Notes: generated by a model from the letters alone, not told the origin. A DNA stretch of 5,800 nt from Moraxellaceae bacterium UBA2031 (GCA_002333145.1 DDBN01000116.1:1-5800), one strand, 5' to 3'; shown: positions 1 to 5,800, numbered from the stretch's first letter. Made by a program: numbers and translations.

Positions 1-345
1 GGTTACTATCATCAGATACTGGATCGGCTGCCAGAGTCTGTGCGTGAGCCGGATCGCACCTGGATGGCGCTGGCTGCCTATAATATGGGCCCTGCTCATA
101 TTGATCGGGCGCGAAAGAATGCTCTCGAAAATCATGAAGACCCCAACAAGTGGCTCACCGTTAGCCGGCATCTGCGCTTGATGGCAACCAATGCCCGCAA
201 ACAGGGCCGTCGCATCCCAGTCGGCCAAGCACTTGTCTACGTTCAACAGGTACGTCGCTACTACGACACACTGCAACTGGCCTCAACCTACAGCGGCGAT
301 ATGCGCGTAGCGATGAACCGGAACGAGCGCGACATTACCCGCTAA
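1..345 (+). CDS. mltF: Membrane-bound lytic murein transglycosylase F, C-terminal part
   Basis: This is the last 114 codons of a gene that enters from the left edge; the frame is open from base 1 and ends at TAA 343-345. MltF is an outer-membrane-anchored periplasmic enzyme that cleaves peptidoglycan glycan strands, leaving 1,6-anhydromuramic acid. It has an N-terminal solute-binding-like domain and a C-terminal SLT (family 1 transglycosylase) domain. What remains is the end of the SLT domain: the substrate-binding motif AYNMG at residues 26-30 of the fragment, and the family's tail motif YVQQVRRYY at about residues 82-90. The catalytic Glu lies upstream, outside the window. A GTG at 40 is only an internal Val, not a start. 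The gene is followed by a strong terminator. The MltF assignment, rather than another SLT enzyme, rests on the tail sequence and on the nearby tadA and guaA. Confidence 0.9.
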   Translation, partial: GYYHQILDRLPESVREPDRTWMALAAYNMGPAHIDRARKNALENHEDPNKWLTVSRHLRLMATNARKQGRRIPVGQALVYVQQVRRYYDTLQLASTYSGDMRVAMNRNERDITR

Positions 346-370
346 GACGTATTATCCTCTGCTCTCTCAT

Positions 371-395
371 TCCCCGGTACACCGGGGATTTTTTT
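371..395 (+). terminator. Intrinsic terminator after mltF
   Basis: A perfect inverted repeat, TCCCCGGT (371-378) and ACCGGGGA (381-388), folds into a G+C-rich stem of at least seven pairs with a TACA loop. It is followed at once by seven T residues (389-395). No U-run would follow the stem on the opposite strand, so it should act only on + strand transcripts. It lies 25 bases after the mltF stop and 27 bases before the yaiI start. Confidence 0.9.
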
Positions 396-422
396 GCCTA
401 AACGAAAGGAGATGGCGTCCGC

Positions 423-896
423 ATGACAGAGCTTCGTCAACTGCAACTCTGGGTAGATGCCGATGCCTGCCCGAATGTCATCAAGGACATTCTCTTTCGT
501 GCTGCCGAGAAAAGGCAGATTCGCTGTACGCTGGTCGCTAACCAGTTCATTGCCGTGCCTAAGGGCTCCTGGTTTGCATCCGTGCAAGTGCCGGCTGGCT
601 TTGATGTGGCGGATGACCGGATTGTGGAGCTGATACAGCCGGGGGACTTAGCCATTACCGCCGATATTCCGCTCGCCGCCAAAGTAGTCGAAAAAGGTGC
701 CTATGCACTGAACCCACGCGGCACGTTTTATACGGCTGACAACATCCGGCAGCGTCTGACCATGCGTAACTTCATGGAAGAACTGCGCTCTAGCGGCGTA
801 CAAGTGGGAGGTCCTGCCAGCTTCAGCCAGCAGGACAGGATGGCTTTTGCGAATGCACTGGACCGTTTTTTGGCCCAGCACATGAAGCAACTGTAA
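423..896 (+). CDS. yaiI: YaiI/YqxD family protein (UPF0178, DUF188)
   Basis: This 157-residue protein has the usual length of the family and matches E. coli YaiI in my recollection along its whole length. The family hallmarks are in order: VDADACP (11-17), FDVADD (60-65), TADIPLA (79-85), LNPRG (96-100), RLTMRNFM (111-118) and GGPASFSQQDR (129-139). The repeated conserved Asp residues (12, 14, 61, 64, 65, 81) fit a PIN/NYN-like metal-binding nuclease fold, to which DUF188 has been assigned, but no activity or substrate is established; nuclease function is inference. The ATG start is supported by AAAGGAG at 405-411, eleven bases upstream, a slightly long spacing. The mltF terminator stands just upstream with no obvious promoter after it, so expression may depend on read-through. 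The gene ends 3 bases from the convergent crotonase gene. Confidence 0.93.
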   Translation: MTELRQLQLWVDADACPNVIKDILFRAAEKRQIRCTLVANQFIAVPKGSWFASVQVPAGFDVADDRIVELIQPGDLAITADIPLAAKVVEKGAYALNPRGTFYTADNIRQRLTMRNFMEELRSSGVQVGGPASFSQQDRMAFANALDRFLAQHMKQL

Positions 897-899
897 GGC

Positions 900-1694
900 T
901 TATTTGCGCGGTAGAAAGTTGGGTGTTTCTTTCTTGAAGTTGGACTGCACGGCAATCTTCTGGTTCTTGCCCATCAGCAGACCCAACTGGATACGTGATT
1001 CTTTTGAGAAAGCCCTGCGTACACCTGCCACCCATGTCTCATGAAACAGCTGCTTTGTCGCTGCCACGGCATCCGGCGAGCGGGTTTTGATCTCGGCCAC
1101 CAGCCTCTCAGCTTCGGCCAATGGATCTGCACTGATTCCCGTAACCAGATTCAACTCTCGTGCCTCCGAGCCGCTGAGCATACGGCCCGTCATGGTGAGC
1201 AGTTTGGCTTGATCCATGGGTAGCAACTCGCGAAGGGTTACCGTACCTGTCATGTCCGGCACCAGCCCCCACTTGGCTTCCAGAATGGAGAACTCGCAGT
1301 CTGCCGTGCTGTAACGGAAATCTGCCCCTAGCGCGATCTGTACACCACCGCCATAGCAATAACCATGAAGAACAGCGATCACCGGTACAGGCAGACGGCG
1401 CCAGCACCAGGCCACTTCCTGAAAAAGATTGGTCGTCTTTACACCGTACTTGAGAAAGCCTCGCACCATGCGGGCGGGCTGCTTAGTAAAAGAAGGGAAA
1501 TCAAGACCACTGCAAAAAGCTTTACCGTCACCCTGCATGATGACGGCACGAATAGACTTGTCCTTGCCAATAGTTTCGGCGGCATCCACTAGCGCGCAGA
1601 GCATGTCCCAGTCCAGCGCATTAAATTTATCAGCACGGGTCAGAGTGACATAAGCCACTTCATCACGAATCTCAAGACGGACACGATCACTCAT
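900..1694 (-). CDS. Crotonase-family protein (enoyl-CoA hydratase/isomerase-like)
   Basis: At 264 residues this is a typical single-domain crotonase-fold protein, predicted cytosolic and acting on an acyl-CoA thioester. The first oxyanion-hole segment is KAFCSGLD (58-65). The second is GYCYGGGVQ (111-119), within a typical HGYCYGGG core. The segment LEAKWGLVPD (138-147) carries Glu139, aligned with the second catalytic Glu of enoyl-CoA hydratase (Glu164 of the rat enzyme), and Asp147, aligned with the third acidic residue of dienoyl-CoA isomerase (Asp204 of rat ECH1). The position of the first catalytic acid (Glu144 of rat hydratase, Asp176 of ECH1) is Gln119, codon CAG at 1338-1340. Simple hydration is therefore doubtful, and isomerase, hydrolase or lyase chemistry is possible. 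The ATG lies 3 bases after the tadA stop, with GAGGGG (1701-1706) six bases upstream, so the gene is probably cotranscribed with tadA. The substrate cannot be told from sequence. Confidence 0.88.
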   Translation of the reverse strand: MSDRVRLEIRDEVAYVTLTRADKFNALDWDMLCALVDAAETIGKDKSIRAVIMQGDGKAFCSGLDFPSFTKQPARMVRGFLKYGVKTTNLFQEVAWCWRRLPVPVIAVLHGYCYGGGVQIALGADFRYSTADCEFSILEAKWGLVPDMTGTVTLRELLPMDQAKLLTMTGRMLSGSEARELNLVTGISADPLAEAERLVAEIKTRSPDAVAATKQLFHETWVAGVRRAFSKESRIQLGLLMGKNQKIAVQSNFKKETPNFLPRK

Positions 1695-1697
1695 TAT

Positions 1698-2195
1698 TTA
1701 CCCCTCGTCACTGCTGGCGGCCTTCTGCATTGCACGGCGACGCCTGAAAAAATCCGAAAGCATCGTACTGGCTTCATCCGCCAGCAGCCCACCTTCAAAA
1801 ACAAATACATGATTGTAATAGCCGCTTTCCAGTTGGCGACGCGCACTCACCAATGAGCCTGCTTTAGGCTCGGCTGCAGCAAATACAACGCGCGTCACTC
1901 GAGCATGCACCAAGGCGCCAACGCACATGGTGCAGGGCTCAAGTGTGACATATAGAGTGGTATTATCGAGACGGTAATTACTTGTGCTTGTCGCCGCATC
2001 ACGCAAGGCGAGCACCTCTGCGTGTGCCGTCGGATCATGACGACTAATAGGCGCATTGAAACCCTGACCAATAATCTCACCGTCACGCACCAGCACCGCG
2101 CCAACGGGCACCTCACCGAGACGCTCTGCATTTTGTGCCAGCATCAGCGCATGCTGCATAAAAGCAACATCCTGCTCTGTGAATACAGGGCTCAT
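1698..2195 (-). CDS. tadA: tRNA-specific adenosine deaminase TadA
   Basis: TadA deaminates adenosine 34 to inosine in the anticodon of tRNA-Arg(ACG), letting one tRNA read three arginine codons; it is usually essential in bacteria. The 165-residue protein has the full zinc-dependent deaminase signature: HAE at 58-60 (His58 zinc ligand, Glu60 proton shuttle) and PCTMC at 87-91 (zinc ligands Cys88 and Cys91). It also has the TadA-typical EVPVGAVLV (28-36), ISRHDPTAH (50-58) and C-terminal LSDFFRRRR (146-154). The segment after EPKAG is about three residues shorter than in E. coli, which looks harmless. The start codon overlaps the stop of the upstream gene as ATGA, and no strong ribosome-binding site is seen before it, which suggests translational coupling. 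The crotonase gene follows after 3 bases. Confidence 0.96.
   Translation of the reverse strand: MSPVFTEQDVAFMQHALMLAQNAERLGEVPVGAVLVRDGEIIGQGFNAPISRHDPTAHAEVLALRDAATSTSNYRLDNTTLYVTLEPCTMCVGALVHARVTRVVFAAAEPKAGSLVSARRQLESGYYNHVFVFEGGLLADEASTMLSDFFRRRRAMQKAASSDEG
2192..2195 (-). promoter_or_regulatory. ATGA start/stop overlap coupling the hypothetical gene to tadA
   Basis: On the - strand the tadA ATG (2193-2195) shares bases with the TGA (2192-2194) that ends the upstream gene. The nearest purine-rich stretch, GGAAA, is roughly 20 bases upstream, too far to be a good Shine-Dalgarno site. Termination-reinitiation is therefore the likely way tadA is translated. Confidence 0.7.
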
Positions 2196-2557
2196 ATCGG
2201 CATATCGAGATAAATTTCCAGCAATGGCTTGTTCACACCAGAGCGCAGGAATGCGCGGAGATTATTGATCGTGTCCAACGTCTGTTGCAGTAGGCAATCA
2301 AAATGACGCTGTTCTGCTTCCAGATCAGAGGCTCGATAACCATCGTCGTAATTAATACGCACCTGCATCAAGCCATACTCGCCCATCAAAGTCATGGTGG
2401 CCCAGACCTCAAGTGCGGCATGACCATTGCCAGACCGTAAGTGCTGCAATACCGGGGACAGTCGGGCGGGCCACATCGGCAGTGAGTGCCGCACAAAAAA
2501 AAGTGTCAGCTCCATCACGGCGGCTTCAGCGTTTTGGACTTTTTCCTCGGCACTCAT
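2192..2557 (-). CDS. Small conserved-looking hypothetical protein upstream of tadA
   Basis: I do not recognise this 121-residue protein with confidence. It has no signal peptide, membrane segment, Cys cluster or obvious catalytic motif. It appears largely helical: a first helix (about 3-25), then WPARLSPVLQHLRSG (29-43), a central WATMTLMGEYGLMQVRINYDDG (52-73, with a likely turn and strand), and a long acidic/amphipathic helix (about 77-105). The spacing loosely recalls small soluble DUF6966-type proteins, but that is only an impression. The ATG at 2557 is the first possible start after an in-frame TAA (2582-2584); AGGTGG (2570-2575) lies 12 bases upstream, a weak site. Its TGA overlaps the tadA ATG, so translation of the two genes is probably linked. 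G+C content resembles tadA rather than the acyltransferase. An A8 run on the + strand (2495-2502) lies inside codons 18-21. Confidence 0.75.
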   Translation of the reverse strand: MSAEEKVQNAEAAVMELTLFFVRHSLPMWPARLSPVLQHLRSGNGHAALEVWATMTLMGEYGLMQVRINYDDGYRASDLEAEQRHFDCLLQQTLDTINNLRAFLRSGVNKPLLEIYLDMPI

Positions 2558-2698
2558 GGCTAGTCTGATCCACCTGGCAAATTACGTTTACGCACAATAG
2601 CTCAAGTCGGCTCGAGAAAAAAATCACCTGATAAGAGGCAAGGGAAGATCATGCGCTTACAGCACTGCATATCCCATTATTAATCATTTAATTTAAAA
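2558..2698. other. Intergenic region between acyltransferase and tadA operon
   Basis: This 141-base gap holds no open frame of note. Its right part (2671-2698) is very A+T-rich. Its left part has an imperfect inverted repeat, CTCAAG (2601-2606) and CTCGAG (2611-2616), beside an A7 run (2617-2623). On the - strand this would be a six-pair leader stem with one G-U pair, preceded rather than followed by the T-run, so it is not a terminator. A promoter for the hypothetical-tadA-crotonase unit would be expected here, but I see no convincing -35/-10 pair. No terminator for the acyltransferase transcript is evident either. Confidence 0.4.
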
Positions 2699-4651
2699 TC
2701 AATGAGCGTTTATTAAGTACCAGTTCGAAAAAAAATCACCATAACGAAGGCTCCCAAAATGGGTTAAATGATGAGAGTCCCTATACATTAAATGGCCATC
2801 CTTAATAACTTTACAAGCACCATTATCACAGTAGATATCCAGTGGATCAAAAACCAGAAGGTCTTTATACTCACGACTTAATCTTGCAATACGGCTACGA
2901 ATAATCTCTTGTCGCTTAATCACAGCACTTTTTTCGAAAATACACTCAGCCTTATCTTTAAGACAGCCTGATGGAAAAAACAGTAACTCCGGTATATCCA
3001 AAAGAATAACCGTTTTTATTTTTCGGCTATGCAAAAATTCGATAGTTCGATTAAGGCCACTGTAAAATGCATCAATTTTTCCTAAAGATGGGTTAAAGCC
3101 ATCCTCTATAATTGAATCCTCCGGATTAAACTTAAGCTGTATATGATCAGCAGCAATAAGAGTATCTAGCGGATACATATGCATAAACGACAATACGACA
3201 AGTTTTACTGATTTAGTTTGGTCTATATATGTAAATATTTTTTTTAACCTTTCCGTACATTCGGTTCCATCAACACTCTTGAAACGAACACCATAAAGTG
3301 GAGGACAACTCGAGTTCCCAACTAGCCTCCAATTGTAAGCTGGAACCGCCTTTTCGATACCATAAAACTTATCATCTGCATGAGAGTCGCCCACAACAAG
3401 AGCAGTTGGATCATTATCTTCACCATAACAATAGTTTAACTTAGGGTCGTTTTTATCCAGAAAGTTATCACACTGAGTATAGCCAAGTGTTGACGTGTCA
3501 TACGCTAGATCATCAAACTTCGCCATACTAGCCCTGCCTTCGAATCCATTGGACTTATGCCCAAGTAATCCAAATATTATGAAAAAAATCATAGCCATGG
3601 CAGATAGTATAAATACCTTCGCTCTAGTGAATTTCTTCTTATCTCGGAATGGGTTTTCTACATATCTCCAAGAGATATATGCCAAAATAAATGTAATTAA
3701 TATTAATAAAAAAAATAAAGATCTGTCCTGCTCTAAAGGCGAAGTCCGAATAAAAGAAAATAATGGTTGATGCCATAGATAGGCGCTATAACTCACCAAG
3801 CCAACACCAACAAACACCTTATTACCTATAAACTTTCCAATGGTAGTTTGTTCCGTCGCAAACAGAATTATTAGCACCGCACCAATCGTCGGAGTAAGCG
3901 CGTAAATACCGGGAAATGGGGTAGTCTTACTATAAAAAAACACTGCATATAAAATCAACGAAAGGCCTAAGCAGCCACCAACCTCGCCTACTCCTATACT
4001 TGGCTCTTCTCGACTAGCCTTAGATAAATAGAAAGCGGAAAATGCACCAATCAACAACTCCCAGCCACGTGTCGGCAGTAAATAAAATGCGGTCATCGGC
4101 TTAGCTAAAGATGCCCACTGCGCCACAAAAAAACTAGCGACGCCTACAATAGCAAGCAAGACCAATATCCAACGCTTACCTAAACGCCAAAACAACATCA
4201 GAAACAAAGGAAACAGCAGGTAATACTGCTCCTCTACTGCAAGGCTCCACGTATGTAACAGAGGCTTAAGCTCTGCTGCTGTATCAAAATAGCCACTCTC
4301 ATGCCAAAACAAAATATTAGACGCAAAAACAGAAACAGCGACAAGACTTTGAGAGAAGTCTTTCATATCGCCAGGCAAAAACAAAAACCAAGCAAAAGGA
4401 ATGCAGACAAGCATTACGAGAAACAAGGCCGGCAAAATACGCCTAGCACGTCGTTCGTAAAAATTAACGATTGAAAATCTACCTTGCTCAAGCTCTGACA
4501 GTATTATTGTCGTAATCAAATAGCCGCTGATTACGAAAAACACATCTACACCGACAAAACCACCACTAAACATTTCAAAGCCAGCATGAAACAGTATGAC
4601 TGGCAGCACAGCAAGCGCCCTAAGCCCGTCAATCTCACGCCTGTAGTCCAT
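2699..4651 (-). CDS. OafA/YrhL-type membrane acyltransferase with C-terminal SGNH domain
   Basis: This 650-residue protein joins an acyltransferase-3 membrane domain to an extracytoplasmic SGNH hydrolase-like domain, as in O-antigen acetylases of the OafA type. Such proteins move acyl groups across the inner membrane onto lipopolysaccharide, exopolysaccharide or peptidoglycan. Seen in the membrane domain: YRREIDGLRALAV (3-15) with the R-X10-H motif Arg11/His22, GGFVGVDVFFVISGYLIT (30-47), RRARRILPA (67-75), LLHTWSLAVEEQYY (131-144), SAYLWHQPL (289-297) and RYVENPFR (329-336). About ten hydrophobic segments occur, the last at about 346-364. The SGNH part has GDSHA (421-425, nucleophile Ser423), CPP (449-451) and DSHH (625-628, Asp625/His628). 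ATG 4651 is preferred because the conserved domain begins at residue 3 and GGGGA lies seven bases upstream; an in-frame TTG at 4759 would add 36 unconserved residues. The gene is far richer in A+T than its neighbours, which suggests horizontal transfer. The acceptor cannot be told. Confidence 0.92.
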   Translation of the reverse strand: MDYRREIDGLRALAVLPVILFHAGFEMFSGGFVGVDVFFVISGYLITTIILSELEQGRFSIVNFYERRARRILPALFLVMLVCIPFAWFLFLPGDMKDFSQSLVAVSVFASNILFWHESGYFDTAAELKPLLHTWSLAVEEQYYLLFPLFLMLFWRLGKRWILVLLAIVGVASFFVAQWASLAKPMTAFYLLPTRGWELLIGAFSAFYLSKASREEPSIGVGEVGGCLGLSLILYAVFFYSKTTPFPGIYALTPTIGAVLIILFATEQTTIGKFIGNKVFVGVGLVSYSAYLWHQPLFSFIRTSPLEQDRSLFFLLILITFILAYISWRYVENPFRDKKKFTRAKVFILSAMAMIFFIIFGLLGHKSNGFEGRASMAKFDDLAYDTSTLGYTQCDNFLDKNDPKLNYCYGEDNDPTALVVGDSHADDKFYGIEKAVPAYNWRLVGNSSCPPLYGVRFKSVDGTECTERLKKIFTYIDQTKSVKLVVLSFMHMYPLDTLIAADHIQLKFNPEDSIIEDGFNPSLGKIDAFYSGLNRTIEFLHSRKIKTVILLDIPELLFFPSGCLKDKAECIFEKSAVIKRQEIIRSRIARLSREYKDLLVFDPLDIYCDNGACKVIKDGHLMYRDSHHLTHFGSLRYGDFFSNWYLINAH

Positions 4652-4658
4652 AGCAGTA

Positions 4659-4663
4659 TCCCC
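4659..4663 (-). promoter_or_regulatory. Ribosome-binding site choosing the acyltransferase start
   Basis: GGGGA on the - strand lies seven bases before the ATG at 4649-4651. It supports this start over the upstream in-frame TTG at 4757-4759, which has no comparable site. Confidence 0.6.
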
Positions 4664-4724
4664 GCCGTCAGTGGCTTGCAGTCCGATTTGCTGATCTATT
4701 ACGGCAGAGTGAAAAAATTCCGTA

Positions 4725-4754
4725 GTTATATCTTCAAAGCTAACGCCTAAATAA
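4725..4754 (-). promoter_or_regulatory. Weak candidate promoter for the acyltransferase
   Basis: On the - strand TATAAC (4725-4730) matches five of six bases of a sigma-70 -10 box. TTATTT (4749-4754) sits 18 bases upstream but matches only three of six -35 bases. Transcription would begin near 4718, giving a leader of about 70 bases. This is the only promoter-like pattern in the 126-base gap after guaA, and it may be chance in A+T-rich DNA. Confidence 0.2.
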
Positions 4755-4769
4755 GCCAAGCACTTAGGC
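4745..4769. repeat. Inverted repeat just after guaA
   Basis: GCCTAA (4745-4750) and TTAGGC (4764-4769) are perfect inverted copies separated by 13 bases. On the - strand they start 8 bases past the guaA stop. No T-run follows in the direction of guaA transcription, so if it acts as a terminator it is a weak one; it could also be chance. Confidence 0.3.
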
Positions 4770-4777
4770 TAGAGCTT

Positions 4778-4797
4778 CTACTCCCACTCAATGGTTG
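4778..4797 (-). other. guaA 3' terminus, a known type of island integration target
   Basis: The last codons of guaA (…TIEWE, then TAG) correspond to the site where tyrosine-integrase genomic islands insert in several bacteria. The acyltransferase, with its foreign composition, follows directly. I looked by eye for a second copy of GAGTGGGAGTAG elsewhere in the window, on either strand, and found none, and no integrase gene is present. Use of this site here is therefore only a possibility. Confidence 0.2.
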
Positions 4798-5800
4798 CCG
4801 GTGGCTTGCCGGACACATCATAGACTACGCGGGATACGCCCTCGATCTCATTGATGATGCGGTTACTCACTTTACCCAACAACTCGTAGGGTAGGTGTGC
4901 CCAATGCGCGGTCATAAAGTCGATGGTCTGCACGGCACGCAAAGAAATCACCCATTGATAACGGCGACCATCTCCAACCACGCCAACAGACTTCACCGGC
5001 AGGAACACGGCAAAGGCCTGCGAGGTTTTGTGGTACCAGTCGGCCTTGTGCAGTTCATCCAGAAAAATGGCATCCGCTTCGCGCAGGATGTTGGCATATT
5101 CTTTTTTCACTTCGCCGAGAATGCGCACACCAAGCCCTGGCCCCGGGAAGGGATGACGGTAAACCATGTCATAAGGCAGGCCCAATTCAAGGCCGATCTT
5201 GCGTACTTCATCCTTGAATAATTCGCGCAGCGGCTCGACCAGCTTCATCTTCATGTCTGCCGGCAGGCCACCCACATTGTGGTGCGACTTGATCACATGT
5301 GCCTTGCCCGTTTTGCTGGCGGCCGATTCGATGACATCCGGATAGATGGTGCCTTGGGCCAACCAATTCACACCACCTGAAGCAAGCTTGCCTGACTCAC
5401 GATCAAACACATCAATAAAAGTATTACCGATAATCTTGCGCTTCTTTTCTGGATCAGAAACGCCTGCCAGCTTACCGAGAAACTCTTCTTCGGCATCGAC
5501 ACGAATCACACGAACGCCCATGTTCTTGGCAAACATGGCCATGACCTGATCACCTTCCTGCTTGCGCAGCAAACCGTTGTCGACAAACACGCAAGTAAGT
5601 TTGTCGCCGATGGCCTTATGCAGCAAGGCCGCTACCACGGAAGAATCAACCCCCCCGGACAAGCCCAGTAGCACCTGATCCTCACCAACTTGAGCACGAA
5701 TACGCTCAATAGAATCGGCGACGATATTGGCTGGCGTCCACAGTGCATCACAGCCGCAAATCTCGCGAATGAAACGCTCTAACATCCGTCCACCCTGATG
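4778..5800 (-). CDS. guaA: GMP synthase (glutamine-hydrolysing), C-terminal part
   Basis: GuaA converts XMP to GMP using ATP and glutamine, the last step of de novo guanine nucleotide synthesis, in the cytosol. The frame runs off the right edge: before the Met at 5785, which is internal, the codons HQGGR continue, as expected at the end of the glutaminase domain. Counting from that Met, the ATP-pyrophosphatase domain has the PP-loop SGGVDSS at 43-49, GTIYPDVIESA (145-155) and SHHNVGGLP (167-175). The dimerisation/XMP-binding domain follows with HPFPGPGLGVR (211-221) and ends in the invariant SGKPPATIEWE (325-335). Stop TAG is at 4778-4780. The whole visible part aligns with E. coli GuaA from memory with only small differences, so it appears intact and functional. 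The N-terminal glutamine amidotransferase domain lies outside the window. Confidence 0.97.
   Translation of the reverse strand, partial: HQGGRMLERFIREICGCDALWTPANIVADSIERIRAQVGEDQVLLGLSGGVDSSVVAALLHKAIGDKLTCVFVDNGLLRKQEGDQVMAMFAKNMGVRVIRVDAEEEFLGKLAGVSDPEKKRKIIGNTFIDVFDRESGKLASGGVNWLAQGTIYPDVIESAASKTGKAHVIKSHHNVGGLPADMKMKLVEPLRELFKDEVRKIGLELGLPYDMVYRHPFPGPGLGVRILGEVKKEYANILREADAIFLDELHKADWYHKTSQAFAVFLPVKSVGVVGDGRRYQWVISLRAVQTIDFMTAHWAHLPYELLGKVSNRIINEIEGVSRVVYDVSGKPPATIEWE

Noticed and set aside
412..426. A four-codon ATG...TGA frame overlapping the yaiI start, like a leader peptide
   Set aside because: The ribosome-binding site AAAGGAG directly abuts this ATG with no spacer, so it cannot be used well; the yaiI ATG is the better fit.
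1365..1653. Overlapping + strand open frames of about 75 codons across the crotonase gene
   Set aside because: They are antisense to the conserved crotonase frame, and their translations show no domain character.
2576..2606. Promoter-like TTGAGC ... TAATTT on the - strand before the hypothetical gene
   Set aside because: The spacer is only 15 bases and both boxes are partial matches, so it is not convincing.
2617..2632. ATCAGGTGAT followed by T7 on the - strand as a terminator for the acyltransferase
   Set aside because: The stem is only four A+T-rich pairs with a two-base loop, too weak to terminate.
3495..3770. A 91-codon + strand open frame inside the acyltransferase gene
   Set aside because: It is antisense to a well-supported gene, resembles no family I know, and is explained by the skewed A+T-rich composition.
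4697..4726. TACGG ... CCGTA inverted repeat around an A6 run
   Set aside because: It has five-base arms and a 15-base loop with the A-run inside the loop; this is probably chance.
1..5800. CRISPR array, transposon ends, tRNA or rRNA genes
   Set aside because: I scanned for regularly spaced direct repeats, terminal inverted repeats and tRNA-like cloverleaf ends, and saw none. The gaps between genes are too short to hold most of these.

Overview
The window looks like a stretch of chromosome from a gammaproteobacterium. The GuaA C-terminus, TadA, YaiI/UPF0178 and MltF proteins all read very close to their Escherichia coli/Pseudomonas counterparts, and guaA, tadA and mltF are often near one another in that class (from memory of gene order, not searched). 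I cannot place it below class with confidence.

Layout. The left end (1-345, + strand) is the C-terminal end of mltF, a lytic murein transglycosylase, closed by a clear intrinsic terminator at 371-395. Directly after it comes yaiI (423-896, +), a UPF0178/DUF188 protein. Everything to the right is on the - strand and is read from right to left: the synthetase part of guaA (4778-5800, running off the right edge), a large integral-membrane acyltransferase with a C-terminal SGNH domain (2699-4651), a small unrecognised protein (2192-2557), tadA (1698-2195) and a crotonase-family enzyme (900-1694). The last three are tightly packed: an ATGA start/stop overlap, then a 3-base gap. They probably form one transcript. 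The crotonase gene ends only 3 bases from the end of the convergent yaiI gene.

Functional reading. Most genes are housekeeping: GMP synthesis (guaA), wobble A-to-I editing of tRNA (tadA), peptidoglycan turnover (mltF) and acyl-CoA chemistry (crotonase). The accessory element is the acyltransferase, of the kind that adds acetyl or other acyl groups to surface polysaccharide or other envelope glycans. It is much richer in A+T than its neighbours (hand counts of 18-50% G+C in 60-base lines, against 58% in sampled guaA and crotonase lines). It lies immediately downstream of guaA, whose 3' end is a known target for genomic islands. It is best explained as a horizontally acquired surface-modification gene. 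No integrase, transposase, CRISPR array, tRNA or rRNA is visible, and I found no convincing case for a wholly new system. The most open questions are the small tadA-coupled protein, the altered crotonase active site, and the origin of the acyltransferase.
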